A stretch of 64,000 nt of DNA from Ruminococcus sp. (GTDB lineage Bacteria; Bacillota; Clostridia; Oscillospirales; Ruminococcaceae), in contig JAFYGE010000023.1 in the NCBI GenBank assembly GCA_017543335.1, forward strand, positions 1-64,000. The letters are read 5' to 3'. Below, in pieces: positions 42,142 through 51,283 of the stretch. Below the pieces are notes generated by a model that searched no databases, was not told where the DNA came from, and was given only the letters and a program-made list of their open reading frames with translations. The number at the start of each line of letters is the position of its first letter. Within the stretch, counting starts at the first letter, position 1. Position numbers and translations under genes: made by a program.

Positions 42142-43767
42142 TCAAGGACCATACGGTTTGAACTCAGCCTTAGGATCGTATTTTTCATTAGTTTTTGTAT
42201 TATAGTACATAGTCGGCCACTTGATATTAGGATTCGGAACGCTGTTCTGAGTACCCTTGAGAGGATCTTCGCCGTCTCTTACAAGTCTGCCCATTATTAT
42301 AAGTCTTCCCCTGTCACCGAGGTAAGTGTTGCAGGTGGAAAGAGTTACGAGCTTATCGCCGTACTTCACATCAACGTCATTAAGACGGATAGTGCGGCGT
42401 TTAGCTTCATTAACGAAATTATAGAAGTCTTTTTCGTCACTGAAATTGAGTTTATTCCAGCAATCGAATTTAGTCTCTGTTTTATCCTCAGCATCAAGTA
42501 TGAAGAAAGCAAAGATCTTATACTTATATGTCATGTAGTTGGAATTCAGCTCTATGACCGGATGCTGACCGTAGTAATCGCTGTTTCTGTGGTAATATTT
42601 AAGACTTCCGAACATTGAGTCATCGCCCATATTATGACCATAGATAATGAGGTTATCGGAATTAGGCTCTTTGAGGTAGCCGTCATCGTCAACATCATCG
42701 AAGTGGTTTCTATAGTCCATGAAGATCTCGCCGTTTCGGGATTCTTCGCCGTTTATTTTGCGGTTGAGGTACTTATCATTGTCACTTGCCTGCATTACCG
42801 GATTATTAACATTTGTGTCCGGTATTTTTATGACTCCGACAACATCGCTGTTCATATCGAGGAGCTTTCTTGCTCCCGGAAGCATATAGTACTTCTGACG
42901 TATTTCCTCGTCACCGTCATCATTTATGACTTTTTCTGTACTCGGCTGAACATCCTCGCCGTCCTGATAAGTCCAGTACAAGTCCATTACCTGATCGTTC
43001 AGACGCTCGCTCTTCCAGAGATCGATATAGTAATCAGCGACCTTATATCCGCAGACTATTATTGCGATAACCGCTGCAAGGAAGACTATTTTACGGATAC
43101 ATTCCAGAACACTGTCGCCCTTATGCGGTATAAGTCCAAGTAATCTCTGCTTGAAAGTTTTTTTCTTCTTTTTTTTCTTTTTACCGGAAGTTTCTCTTAT
43201 CTCCGGCGGAGCTTCCGGTTCTTCCGGGAAGCTTTCTCTTTGCAGCTCATCTCTTGTAAGAGGTTTACTTAGATCGCTTGTATGCAGGTAAACCGGTTCT
43301 GCGTCCTGTTCGAGCACATGAGGTCTTGACTGCACGCTTTTTTCAGGATACACTTTCCTGATATTCTCGGAATGCAGCTGTTCACTGAACTCAGGCTGTA
43401 CCTGTCTGAAAGACTCCGGACGGGACTGTCCATTTATCTCCGGTCTGACCTGCTGTTCACGTTCATGACTTACAGTATCATGGACCGGAACATTTCCTGC
43501 CTCTAAAGATCTTCTTTCAGCTTCGATATCAGCCTGCGACTTTTTCTCAGCTGCGATAGCTCTGTCGAGGATAGCCATTATATCTTCGTCTTTCGACGCC
43601 TTGTTTTCTTTTGACTGCTGAACTCGCTTTGCTATACGTTCAGCGAGCTCGCTTTCCCAATCTGCCGATTTATCTTTTCTGATAGCACTGTCAGCAGACT
43701 GAGTGCTTCTGCCAGATCCATTCACCTGTTCAGAACCGGTGATCGGATCAAAATTATTCTCACTCAT
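42142..43767 (-). CDS. class B sortase with a long cytoplasmic extension
   Basis: 541 residues. The first 225 residues are hydrophilic, with a Glu/Arg/Gln-rich segment (about 100-155) in which units of the form Q-x-RPE recur, then a polylysine stretch (196-203). One helix (about 226-246) precedes the sortase domain with His378 (YGHNM) and Cys479 (TLSTC). Typical class B sortases have almost no cytoplasmic part, so the extension is unusual. Its start ATG overlaps the pncC stop by eight bases; GGAGG lies 12 bases upstream. The second sortase lies 60 bases downstream. Confidence 0.92.
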   Translation of the reverse strand: MSENNFDPITGSEQVNGSGRSTQSADSAIRKDKSADWESELAERIAKRVQQSKENKASKDEDIMAILDRAIAAEKKSQADIEAERRSLEAGNVPVHDTVSHEREQQVRPEINGQSRPESFRQVQPEFSEQLHSENIRKVYPEKSVQSRPHVLEQDAEPVYLHTSDLSKPLTRDELQRESFPEEPEAPPEIRETSGKKKKKKKKTFKQRLLGLIPHKGDSVLECIRKIVFLAAVIAIIVCGYKVADYYIDLWKSERLNDQVMDLYWTYQDGEDVQPSTEKVINDDGDEEIRQKYYMLPGARKLLDMNSDVVGVIKIPDTNVNNPVMQASDNDKYLNRKINGEESRNGEIFMDYRNHFDDVDDDGYLKEPNSDNLIIYGHNMGDDSMFGSLKYYHRNSDYYGQHPVIELNSNYMTYKYKIFAFFILDAEDKTETKFDCWNKLNFSDEKDFYNFVNEAKRRTIRLNDVDVKYGDKLVTLSTCNTYLGDRGRLIIMGRLVRDGEDPLKGTQNSVPNPNIKWPTMYYNTKTNEKYDPKAEFKPYGP

Positions 43768-44302
43768 TCGCCTGATAATCCTCCATCAGTGCTTTTTCGA
43801 TAGTTTCAAATGCATATGCTGCGGCATTATACCGTATATTTTTACGGCTTTTGTCGCTGAGCTTCCAGAGCTCCGGCAGTCTGACAAACTGACTGCCCAT
43901 TATATCAAATCCAATGTAAACTGTTCCCACCGGAGTTTCCTTTGTTCCGCCGGAAGGACCGGCGATACCTGTAACAGAAATGCACACATCAGCTCCGGAA
44001 CGTTTTTTCAGTCCCTTCACCATTTCAAGTGCAGTCTGTTCGCTGACCACACCGTACTTTCCGATTATCTCAGGCGGTACTCCGAGGTACTCAGTTTTTA
44101 TCCTTTCAGAATAGGTGCACAAGCCAAGCTCAAAAACGCCTGACGCACCGGATACTGATGTTATAAGTTCTGAAAGAAGGCCTCCCGTACAGCTTTCTGC
44201 TGTAGATATAGTCAGAGACCTCTGTTCTAATAATTTTACAACATTTGTAACCGTTTTGTCAAGATTTAATAGCAAACATTCTGTAGAATTACTGCTTGTC
44301 AT
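43760..44302 (-). CDS. pncC: nicotinamide-nucleotide amidohydrolase (CinA C-terminal domain)
   Basis: 180 residues from the ATG at 44302; a GTG four codons upstream is the alternative. PncC/CinA-C deamidates NMN to nicotinic acid mononucleotide in pyridine nucleotide recycling. STAESCTGGLLSELITSVSGAS and the GIAGPSGGTKETPVGTVYIG block are typical. The CinA N-terminal domain is absent, as in stand-alone PncC proteins. Overlap of eight bases with the sortase gene suggests coupling without an obvious functional reason. Confidence 0.92.
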   Translation of the reverse strand: MTSSNSTECLLLNLDKTVTNVVKLLEQRSLTISTAESCTGGLLSELITSVSGASGVFELGLCTYSERIKTEYLGVPPEIIGKYGVVSEQTALEMVKGLKKRSGADVCISVTGIAGPSGGTKETPVGTVYIGFDIMGSQFVRLPELWKLSDKSRKNIRYNAAAYAFETIEKALMEDYQANE

Positions 44303-44380
44303 ATGTGCTCGCACCTACCTTTTGTGTGTTTTAAACAAAAATTCCGCCAATATTTTGTAACAAAGCTAAAAATCAAGACA

Positions 44381-45559
44381 TTAGTCGCCCAGATTAAAAG
44401 TCTTCATCTCTGTATTTTCAACAGCTTTCTGTATAAGAGGTTCAAAGTCGAAGCTGTTCTGAGCCTTTTCGATGTCAGCAAGTCTCGGACGCACCTTAGG
44501 ATGACGTGGAGTAAACACAGTACAGCAGTCCTCATACGGTAGCACTGATGTATCAAAAGTATCTATTTTTCTTGCTATTTCGATTATCTCGGTCTTGTCC
44601 ATTCCGACACATGGACGGAATACAGGTATCCGGCATACAGCATCAGTGCAAGCAATAGCAGCCATAGTCTGACTTGCGACCTGTCCGACGCTCTCACCTG
44701 TGATAAGAGCGAGGCATTTTTCTTTAGCAGCTATCCTCTGAGCAATTTCCATCATAAGTCTTCTCATTATAATAGTAAAGAACTCCTCAGGACAGTTGTC
44801 CTTGATAGCTTCCTGAAGCTCTGTAAAGGGAACGCAGTAGAATGCGATACCTCCGCACCAGTCTGTGAGCTTCTCACAAAGCTGTTCAACTTTGAGCTGT
44901 GCTCTGTCGGAAGTATAAGGCGGACTTACATAGTGTATAGCAGAAATATGAACTCCTCGCTTAGCCATCATCCAACCTGCAACAGGACTATCGATACCGC
45001 CTGAGAGCAGAAGCATTGCCTTGCCGCTGCTGCCGACAGGAAGTCCGCCTGCACCCTTGATATTCTCAGCGTGTACATAAGCGTTTGTATCTCTTATTTC
45101 GACTGTTACAGTAACCTCAGGATTCTTGACATCAACAGAAAGATGAGGGAACTTTTCAAGAAGCTTTCCGCCGAGTTCCATACATATCTCAGGCGACTTC
45201 ATAGGGAATGCCTTGTCTGAACGCTTAGCGTTTACCTTGAATGTTCTTGCACATCCGAGTACATTTTCAAGGTACTCATAGCTCTTATTGCAGATGTCGT
45301 CAAAATCCTTTTCACATACACAAGCACGGCAGAGTGCTGCTATACCGAATATCTTTCCCACACGGTCGACAACCTCTGAAAGTTCGATAGCGTCATCCTG
45401 TGGGTCTATATATAATGTGGACTGTGCACTTGTGCAAACAAATTTTCCAAGCGGTTTCAGTCTGCGTTTGATGTTTTTTGTGAGCATATCCTCAAAAGTC
45501 TTTTTGTTAAGACCTTTAAGTGCCATTTCTCCGTATTTAACAAGTACTATCTCTTTCAT
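44381..45559 (-). CDS. thiI: tRNA 4-thiouridine synthetase
   Basis: 392 residues. A ferredoxin-like domain and THUMP (about 1-165) precede the PP-loop ATPase with LLSGGIDSPVAGWMMAKRG (about 184-202). It adenylates U8 of tRNA and inserts sulfur, and may also contribute to thiamine thiazole synthesis. There is no rhodanese domain, so sulfur presumably comes directly from the cysteine desulfurase encoded immediately upstream (about 27 bases). Confidence 0.96.
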   Translation of the reverse strand: MKEIVLVKYGEMALKGLNKKTFEDMLTKNIKRRLKPLGKFVCTSAQSTLYIDPQDDAIELSEVVDRVGKIFGIAALCRACVCEKDFDDICNKSYEYLENVLGCARTFKVNAKRSDKAFPMKSPEICMELGGKLLEKFPHLSVDVKNPEVTVTVEIRDTNAYVHAENIKGAGGLPVGSSGKAMLLLSGGIDSPVAGWMMAKRGVHISAIHYVSPPYTSDRAQLKVEQLCEKLTDWCGGIAFYCVPFTELQEAIKDNCPEEFFTIIMRRLMMEIAQRIAAKEKCLALITGESVGQVASQTMAAIACTDAVCRIPVFRPCVGMDKTEIIEIARKIDTFDTSVLPYEDCCTVFTPRHPKVRPRLADIEKAQNSFDFEPLIQKAVENTEMKTFNLGD

Positions 45560-45586
45560 GTTTTACTCCTATATTATAATGTATAT

Positions 45587-46717
45587 TTATCCTCTTACTT
45601 TTTCATAGCCTTCTTTTAGAGCTTCCACAAAAGCGTCAAGCTCCTGCTGAGTTGTCTCGGCAGTGATGCTGACACGCAGAGCACTGTCAGCACGTTTTCC
45701 GGTTATACCGAACTCTCCGAGAACTCCGCTTTGCTGTCCCTTTGAACACGCTGAACCGCTTGACACATATACTCCCTTGCTTTCAAGGAAATGAAGCATT
45801 ATCTCGGAGCGTCGTCCTTCAGCCGAAATATTTATTACATAAGGCGAACCGTCCTCAGGCGAATTGACCGATACTCCCTCAACATCTTTGAGCTTATCAA
45901 GAAGGTAAGATTTAAGTCCTTCCGCTGTTTTATAGCGTTCGCTTATGGTCGGCAGGAGCTTTTCAGCAGCAGCTCCGAAAGCTGCGATAAGCGGAGTGCT
46001 CTCTGTTCCTGAGCGAATCCCCTTTTCCTGCTTACCGCCGGTAATGACCGGTGTCACACGAACTCCTTTTTTAATGTATATAGCTCCGACACCTTTTATT
46101 CCATGTATCTTATGAGCACTAATGGATATAATATCAGCATTCATAGCTGTCACCTTGACAGGCAGCTTCATGTAACCCTGAACGCAGTCGCAGTGAGTGA
46201 CAATATCAGGGAAACGTCTTTTTACAGCAGCAAATGTGTCTTTCACAGGCAGTATGTAGCCTGTTTCATTATTGACGAGCATCATGCTGAGAAGGCAGGT
46301 ATTCTCGTCGCAGGCATTTACAAAGTCAGCAGCGTACATTCTGCCGTCGTCCCTCGGTGAGACTCTGACAACTTCAAATCCCTGTGTTTCGAGAGCAGAA
46401 GCAGTTTCGTCAACAGAAGCGTGTTCTACAGCAGAAATGACTATTTTTTTCTTCCTTTTACCGTAAGCTCCGGCAATGCCTCTTAAAGCGAGGTTATTGC
46501 TCTCTGTAGCTCCGGAAGTAAAATACAGACATGAACTGTCTGCTCCGATAGAATCTGCTATGACCTTCCTTGACTTGTCCATTACAAGCTGAGCATCAAG
46601 ACCTGCTCTGTGCAGTGAAGAAGGATTTCCATAATTCTCCCTCATCATTTTTACTGCCGCATCCACCGCTTCTTCACACGGTTTTGTTGTTGCTGCGTTA
46701 TCAAGATAAACCGACAT
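45587..46717 (-). CDS. cysteine desulfurase (NifS/IscS family)
   Basis: 376 residues from the ATG at 46717; a TTG three codons earlier is an alternative. PLP enzyme that frees sulfur from cysteine. The PLP lysine lies in ISAHKIHGIKGVGAIYIKKG, and the catalytic cysteine in the short SSGSACSKGQQSG loop. N-terminal VYLDNAATTKP is typical. Co-directional with thiI, it most likely supplies the tRNA thiolation enzyme (NifZ-like role in Bacillus); a wider role in Fe-S assembly is possible. Confidence 0.94.
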   Translation of the reverse strand: MSVYLDNAATTKPCEEAVDAAVKMMRENYGNPSSLHRAGLDAQLVMDKSRKVIADSIGADSSCLYFTSGATESNNLALRGIAGAYGKRKKKIVISAVEHASVDETASALETQGFEVVRVSPRDDGRMYAADFVNACDENTCLLSMMLVNNETGYILPVKDTFAAVKRRFPDIVTHCDCVQGYMKLPVKVTAMNADIISISAHKIHGIKGVGAIYIKKGVRVTPVITGGKQEKGIRSGTESTPLIAAFGAAAEKLLPTISERYKTAEGLKSYLLDKLKDVEGVSVNSPEDGSPYVINISAEGRRSEIMLHFLESKGVYVSSGSACSKGQQSGVLGEFGITGKRADSALRVSITAETTQQELDAFVEALKEGYEKVRG

Positions 46718-46880
46718 TTTATCCAACTCTTCCTCTACTTAAATTTAACATATCTTTTATTAATGTCTGCTCAAAAACTAAAAATTTTCAATATTATATT
46801 TTTTCTTGCACTTTGTTTTGTCCTTCAGGGCAAAATGAGCTTGACATAAAGAAATGTGATGCACAAATTCCTGTTTTATA

Positions 46881-46950
46881 AGAAATTTGTGCTCCCCGAA
46901 CGAAGTTCGGGGCAATAACCGCCTGTTGGCGGTTATTGAGGACACATTTT
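46881..46950. repeat. adjacent twin hairpins in the divergent nifS/kinase intergenic region
   Basis: Two perfect hairpins abut with no base between: CCCCGAAC-GAA-GTTCGGGG (46894-46912) and CAATAACCGCC-TGTT-GGCGGTTATTG (46913-46938). AAATTTGTGCTC on the left and GAGGACACATTT on the right can form a partial closing stem, giving a Y-shaped fold. The remaining bases of the 46718-47171 interval are AT-rich without a gene. Confidence 0.6.
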
Positions 46951-47071
46951 ATTATAACATAAATAAAAATGAATTGCTATAGTTATACAGGATTTTCTCA
47001 TATTTTTCACAAAAAGCTCCTGTATAATCTGCATATATCGCCATGTTTCATGTATAAATGCTAATTTTCAC

Positions 47072-47100
47072 TTGACAAACAGAAGAGAAATTGGTATTAT
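47072..47100 (+). promoter_or_regulatory. SigA-type promoter of the kinase operon
   Basis: TTGACA (47072-47077), 17-bp spacer, TATTAT (47095-47100), about 70 bases before the kinase start. Confidence 0.8.
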
Positions 47101-47171
47101 TAATATTGGATAATTATTTTTAAATAGTACAATTCTTTTAATAAATACACTCGTATGAAAGGAAAATCAAT

Positions 47172-48989
47172 ATGGCTGATAACGAACTGATAGAAGCCAT
47201 TCTCCGGCAGATAAAACAGCCTCTTTGGGACGGCTGGTATATACAGGAAAAGCTCGGTACCGGTACATATAGTGCGGTTTATAAAGCTATCGCCCAGAAT
47301 CACAACAGACTCGATGTTGCTGCGGTAAAGATCGAACCGGTACTTCCGGATAAAAAATATTATTCTGATGATAAACAGAAAATGGCAGCTATAGAGGAAC
47401 GCCGTGCCCTTACTGTTAGTGAATCAGAACTTATGGCGAAACTCAGGAACTGTCCTAATATCGTAACTTATCAGGACGATTCACTGCGTGAGCTTTATAT
47501 CGACGGGAAACTCGAAGGCTATTTCTTCCTTATTCGTATGGAATACATGAGCTGTATCAGTAATATGCTGCGTGAACAATCCTTCGATTTTTCTGAAGAT
47601 AATGTAATGAAGCTCGCCGCCGATATCGGAAACGGTATAAATGCTGCCCATGAGCTCGGCATAATACACCGTGATATTAAACCGGATAATTTTTACTGCG
47701 ACCAGTACGGAATATATAAACTCGGAGACTTCAATGTGACCAAAAAGAAAAATGTCCCCAAAAAATATTCCGCTGAAAACAGCTATCTTGCTCCGGAAGT
47801 ATTCTTCTCCAGAGCAACCTCCCGTACACCATATACACGTCAGTCTGATATATACTCGTTCGGTCTATGTCTTTATCAGATGATGAACGATATGTATATG
47901 CCCTTAGAAAGGGAAATGCCGGTGGACAAGGCTATTGCGAGCCGTATATGCGGAAATGCACTTCCTCCGCCGAAAAACGCTTCTCCGGAATTTGCACGTA
48001 TAATCCTTAAAGCCTGCTCGTACAATACGATAAACAGATACCAGAATATAAAAGAGTTCCTTTGCGACCTCAACGGTATCGCCCGTTCAAGAGTAACCGT
48101 AAATAACGATTTCAGACCTTTAAAGCCTATAAGGACTCATAATGTTCAGCGTACAATAACTGTATCTGCTGCTCAGCACGCAGAACGCTACACTCCTACT
48201 GCAATAAAACTGAACGGTAATTTCTCAGCTCAGGCTCCTAAGATAACTGCAAAAATACCGGTCTTGAACCAAGACGCAGTCGCTGCAAAGGAAAAAAAGA
48301 CAAATATAATACCGGCGGCAATTTTTCTTATTGCACTTATTGCCGTACTTCTCGGAGTATTCACTATACATCAGATAACCTCAGGAAAAAATGATTCCGG
48401 CACCAAAATTGCCGAAGCAGTAAGTGATCACTCCAATATAACAGGTATATCTTCAAATAAGGATACAATCAATATCAACCTACACGAAAAACTAAAAGTC
48501 AAGGACGTTTCTTTCCCTGACAAAATAAGCAAAAAAGAAACAGAGGAAGGCAAACAGCTCGATGCCGGTTATTCTGTTGATTCAGTGCTTATCGCTTCTG
48601 ACGATCAACTGATACTTACTGTAAATCAAAGTGCTACAGAGGAGCTTAAATGGGACGCTCCGGAAGACCTTAAAGTATCAGTAAAAAAAGAAAACAACAA
48701 TTATATCGTCACCTTCAATGCAAGTAAATATGTAGACAAAAATGCAGAGTGCAAAGTTGTATTCTATGGAAACGATCCTTCTGTTTACAAGGAGATCAAA
48801 GTCAATATAACTAATGACGGACCTTTTAAAGATGACCTGATGCTCAGATCATCAAATGATAAGGTAATAAGATTCTACAAGGAAAACGGAGTACTTAAAT
48901 ACATCGTTTCATCAACCGGAATGGTCGATGTGAACTGGATGTACAACGGAGAAATTCTGCACACCTGCAAATTAGAGATAACAAAATAA
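47172..48989 (+). CDS. membrane serine/threonine protein kinase without PASTA domains
   Basis: 605 residues. The kinase domain (about 20-300) has a glycine loop LGTGTYSAVYKA, Lys53 in VAAVKIEP, the catalytic loop HRDIKPDN (Asp168) and an activation motif DFN (186-188) instead of DFG. YSAENSYLAPEV and SDIYSFGLCLYQMM are conserved. A basic juxtamembrane stretch leads to one helix (379-399) and an extracellular part of about 200 residues without any PASTA unit. Hanks-type kinases of Firmicutes (PrkC) usually carry PASTA repeats; here they are in the next gene, 18 bases downstream. Ribosome site AAAGGAAA. Confidence 0.92.
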   Translation: MADNELIEAILRQIKQPLWDGWYIQEKLGTGTYSAVYKAIAQNHNRLDVAAVKIEPVLPDKKYYSDDKQKMAAIEERRALTVSESELMAKLRNCPNIVTYQDDSLRELYIDGKLEGYFFLIRMEYMSCISNMLREQSFDFSEDNVMKLAADIGNGINAAHELGIIHRDIKPDNFYCDQYGIYKLGDFNVTKKKNVPKKYSAENSYLAPEVFFSRATSRTPYTRQSDIYSFGLCLYQMMNDMYMPLEREMPVDKAIASRICGNALPPPKNASPEFARIILKACSYNTINRYQNIKEFLCDLNGIARSRVTVNNDFRPLKPIRTHNVQRTITVSAAQHAERYTPTAIKLNGNFSAQAPKITAKIPVLNQDAVAAKEKKTNIIPAAIFLIALIAVLLGVFTIHQITSGKNDSGTKIAEAVSDHSNITGISSNKDTININLHEKLKVKDVSFPDKISKKETEEGKQLDAGYSVDSVLIASDDQLILTVNQSATEELKWDAPEDLKVSVKKENNNYIVTFNASKYVDKNAECKVVFYGNDPSVYKEIKVNITNDGPFKDDLMLRSSNDKVIRFYKENGVLKYIVSSTGMVDVNWMYNGEILHTCKLEITK

Positions 48990-49007
48990 AACTCAGGAGG
49001 TCAAATT

Positions 49008-50330
49008 ATGCCTGATAAATTTGATGATAATCCAAAAACAAAATATTACCACATCGGAGATGATAACAAAGATAAAAAATCTCAGCCTCCATGTAAACCG
49101 CTTGTAAAAGTTAAGAACAATTCAGCTGCTCAGGAGTTTGCTCCGCCGCCGAATTATTCCTCCGGCAATGTTCCGCCGGACCCTGTATTACAGCAGCCGG
49201 TAATCCCGCCTCAGCAGAATTATTCTGAACCACCTATGCAGAATTATGCTGAGCCGCCGCTCCAGAATTACGCTGAGCAGCCTATGCAGAATTACGCTGA
49301 TCCGCCGCTTCAGAACTACGCCGAGCAGCCGATGCAGAATTATCAGCAGCCAAATTATCAGCCATATCCTGAGCCGCAGCAGCCCGATATGTATAATAAC
49401 AATAACGGAACTGTTCCACCTCCCTATACACCGCCTCAGATGCCGCAGCAGCCTGAGTCTCCAAAAGAGAAAAAAGGCAATAGCACTATCATACTTATGG
49501 TGATAATAATAGTGCTTCTCCTTGCTATAATAGGTCTTGTGCTTTTCATCTATCTGAAAAATAATAAGGACGATGATACATCAAGCAAAAATTCTGCCGC
49601 TGTAACTGAGACAACTTCTCAGCAGAATGCCGAAACTACCGAAGAGATCACTATTCAGGAAGCTGAAGATCCTGAAAATGCTATCGTACCAGATCTTGTC
49701 GGAACTGACTACCGTACAGCTGATATGAACTTGAAAAAGGCTGGTCTTGAAGTAGGTCTTGAATTCACATTCAGTAATGATGTTGAGAACAACCTGATTA
49801 TTTCTCAGGACGTTGCACCGAATACCGAAGTTGCCAAGGGAACAAAAATAAAGCTCGTTGTATCGCAGGGCAAAGAGTCCAGCAAGAAAGTAATGGTGCC
49901 AAATGTCAGAGGACTCTCATTTGAAGAAGCTTCAAACGTTCTTGCTTCTGTAGGACTTAACAGTGCTCAGGAATATGAGGCAAATGAAAACATCGCCAAG
50001 GGCAAGGTTATCGACCAGAAAGAAGCTCCCGGAACTGAAATATATGAAGGCTCTGTAGTTGTACTCATTGTATCGTCAGGCAAAGCTGCTGACGAGCCAA
50101 CAACAAAACCTGCTGAAAATGCTGAAACTAACTACAGATCAGGAGTAGTACAGACAGAAGAAACTGATCTTAATGTAAGAAAATCCCCGTCAGCAGACAG
50201 CGAGCTTCTCGGTACTCTCACAGACGGAACTGAAGTCAAAATAGTTTCAGAAGATAACGGCTGGTATGAGATCGTATATAACGACGGTACTGCCTATGTT
50301 TCAAAGGACTATGTAAATATATCTGAATAA
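49008..50330 (+). CDS. membrane protein with proline-rich repeats, two PASTA domains and an SH3 domain
   Basis: 440 residues. The cytoplasmic N-terminal region is Pro/Gln/Tyr-rich, with an 8-residue unit QNYAEPPL/QNYAEQPM repeated about five times (about 70-112). One helix (160-183) precedes a Thr/Glu linker, PASTA domains (about 222-290 and 293-360) and a bacterial SH3 (about 375-438, TDLNVRKSPSADSELLGTL). PASTA binds muropeptides or lipid II, and SH3b binds wall peptides. With the kinase encoded just upstream it probably makes a two-chain equivalent of PrkC; that is inference. Good AGGAGG site. Confidence 0.9.
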   Translation: MPDKFDDNPKTKYYHIGDDNKDKKSQPPCKPLVKVKNNSAAQEFAPPPNYSSGNVPPDPVLQQPVIPPQQNYSEPPMQNYAEPPLQNYAEQPMQNYADPPLQNYAEQPMQNYQQPNYQPYPEPQQPDMYNNNNGTVPPPYTPPQMPQQPESPKEKKGNSTIILMVIIIVLLLAIIGLVLFIYLKNNKDDDTSSKNSAAVTETTSQQNAETTEEITIQEAEDPENAIVPDLVGTDYRTADMNLKKAGLEVGLEFTFSNDVENNLIISQDVAPNTEVAKGTKIKLVVSQGKESSKKVMVPNVRGLSFEEASNVLASVGLNSAQEYEANENIAKGKVIDQKEAPGTEIYEGSVVVLIVSSGKAADEPTTKPAENAETNYRSGVVQTEETDLNVRKSPSADSELLGTLTDGTEVKIVSEDNGWYEIVYNDGTAYVSKDYVNISE

Positions 50331-50336
50331 AGTTTA

Positions 50337-50383
50337 AGCCATAGCATTTCTGATGATATTATCGGAATGCTGTGGCTTTTTTA
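50337..50383 (+). terminator. terminator of the kinase-PASTA operon
   Basis: AGCCATAGCATTTC / CGGAATGCTGTGGCT arms with a few wobble positions, followed by TTTTTTT. Confidence 0.88.
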
Positions 50384-50439
50384 TTGACATGACAAGTCAA
50401 TATAATTCATTTTTTTACCTTTTAATCATTCCTCAGGTC

Positions 50440-50468
50440 TTGACTTTAAACCTGCAATATATTATAAT
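50440..50468 (+). promoter_or_regulatory. SigA-type promoter of tepA-ftsK
   Basis: TTGACT (50440-50445), 17-bp spacer, TATAAT (50463-50468), 65 bases before the tepA start. Confidence 0.75.
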
Positions 50469-50532
50469 AATAATGTATACGCTCATGAAGTTTTTCACAT
50501 AATATCAGAAAAACAAGGAGCTTATATATCTT

Positions 50533-51240
50533 ATGGAAAAAGAATTAAAAGGCATTCATTCAGAAACTGAGGAAAAACTTTCCGAAGCCGAACTTGCTGA
50601 GGAAAACGGACAGACAGTCTCGCAGAATTCAAAACATCTGATACACTGCCTTACCGTTATCGGTCAGATAGAAGGTCACTATGTTCTGTCAGATCAGAAT
50701 AAGACCACAAAATACGAACACATCCTGCCCGCTCTTGTGGCTATCGAACAGGACAGGAGCGTTGAGGGTCTGCTTATCATACTGAATACCGTGGGCGGCG
50801 ACGTCGAAGCCGGTCTTGCTATAGCTGAGCTTATCGCAGGGATGAAAACTCCGACCGTATCTCTCGTCATCGGCGGCGGACACTCTATCGGAGTTCCGCT
50901 TGCTGTAAGTGCAAAACGCTCGTTTATAGCTCCGACAGCATCAATGACCATTCATCCGGTACGCATGAACGGCACTGTACTCGGAGTTCCTCAGACACTT
51001 GCTTACTTTGATAAAATGCAGGACAGGATAGTCAGTTTCGTAACCTCAAACAGCAAAGTCTCATCTGATGATTTCCGCAGACTTATGATGAATACAGAGG
51101 AGCTTGTCCTTGATGTCGGGTCTGTACTTGAAGGCAAAAAAGCCGTAGAGCTCGGACTTATCGATGATATAGGAAGCCTTTCCGATGCACTTGAATGTCT
51201 TTACACTATGATAGAAAATACAGAAAAACGCTATTCATAG
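50533..51240 (+). CDS. tepA: ClpP-like serine protease of the TepA family
   Basis: 235 residues. Crotonase/ClpP fold: [22 protein letters not shown], the probable nucleophile Ser in [14 protein letters not shown], and the His in [12 protein letters not shown]. In Bacillus the equivalent gene (ymfB) also precedes spoIIIE, which supports the call. It was proposed to degrade signal peptides or assist secretion. Its substrate in this organism is unknown. Confidence 0.92.
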   Translation: MEKELKGIHSETEEKLSEAELAEENGQTVSQNSKHLIHCLTVIGQIEGHYVLSDQNKTTKYEHILPALVAIEQDRSVEGLLIILNTVGGDVEAGLAIAELIAGMKTPTVSLVIGGGHSIGVPLAVSAKRSFIAPTASMTIHPVRMNGTVLGVPQTLAYFDKMQDRIVSFVTSNSKVSSDDFRRLMMNTEELVLDVGSVLEGKKAVELGLIDDIGSLSDALECLYTMIENTEKRYS

Positions 51241-51283
51241 CATTTTAGTCCATGGACTTTTAAAAGAACAACGGAGGCAGAAA

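Noticed and set aside
49210-49345. CRISPR-like short tandem repeats
   Set aside because: They are in-frame octapeptide repeats in the PASTA protein, with no spacers.
50385-50406. TTGACA...TATAAT pair right after the kinase operon terminator
   Set aside because: The spacer is only 11 bases, too short for SigA. The pair at 50440-50468 has a 17-base spacer.
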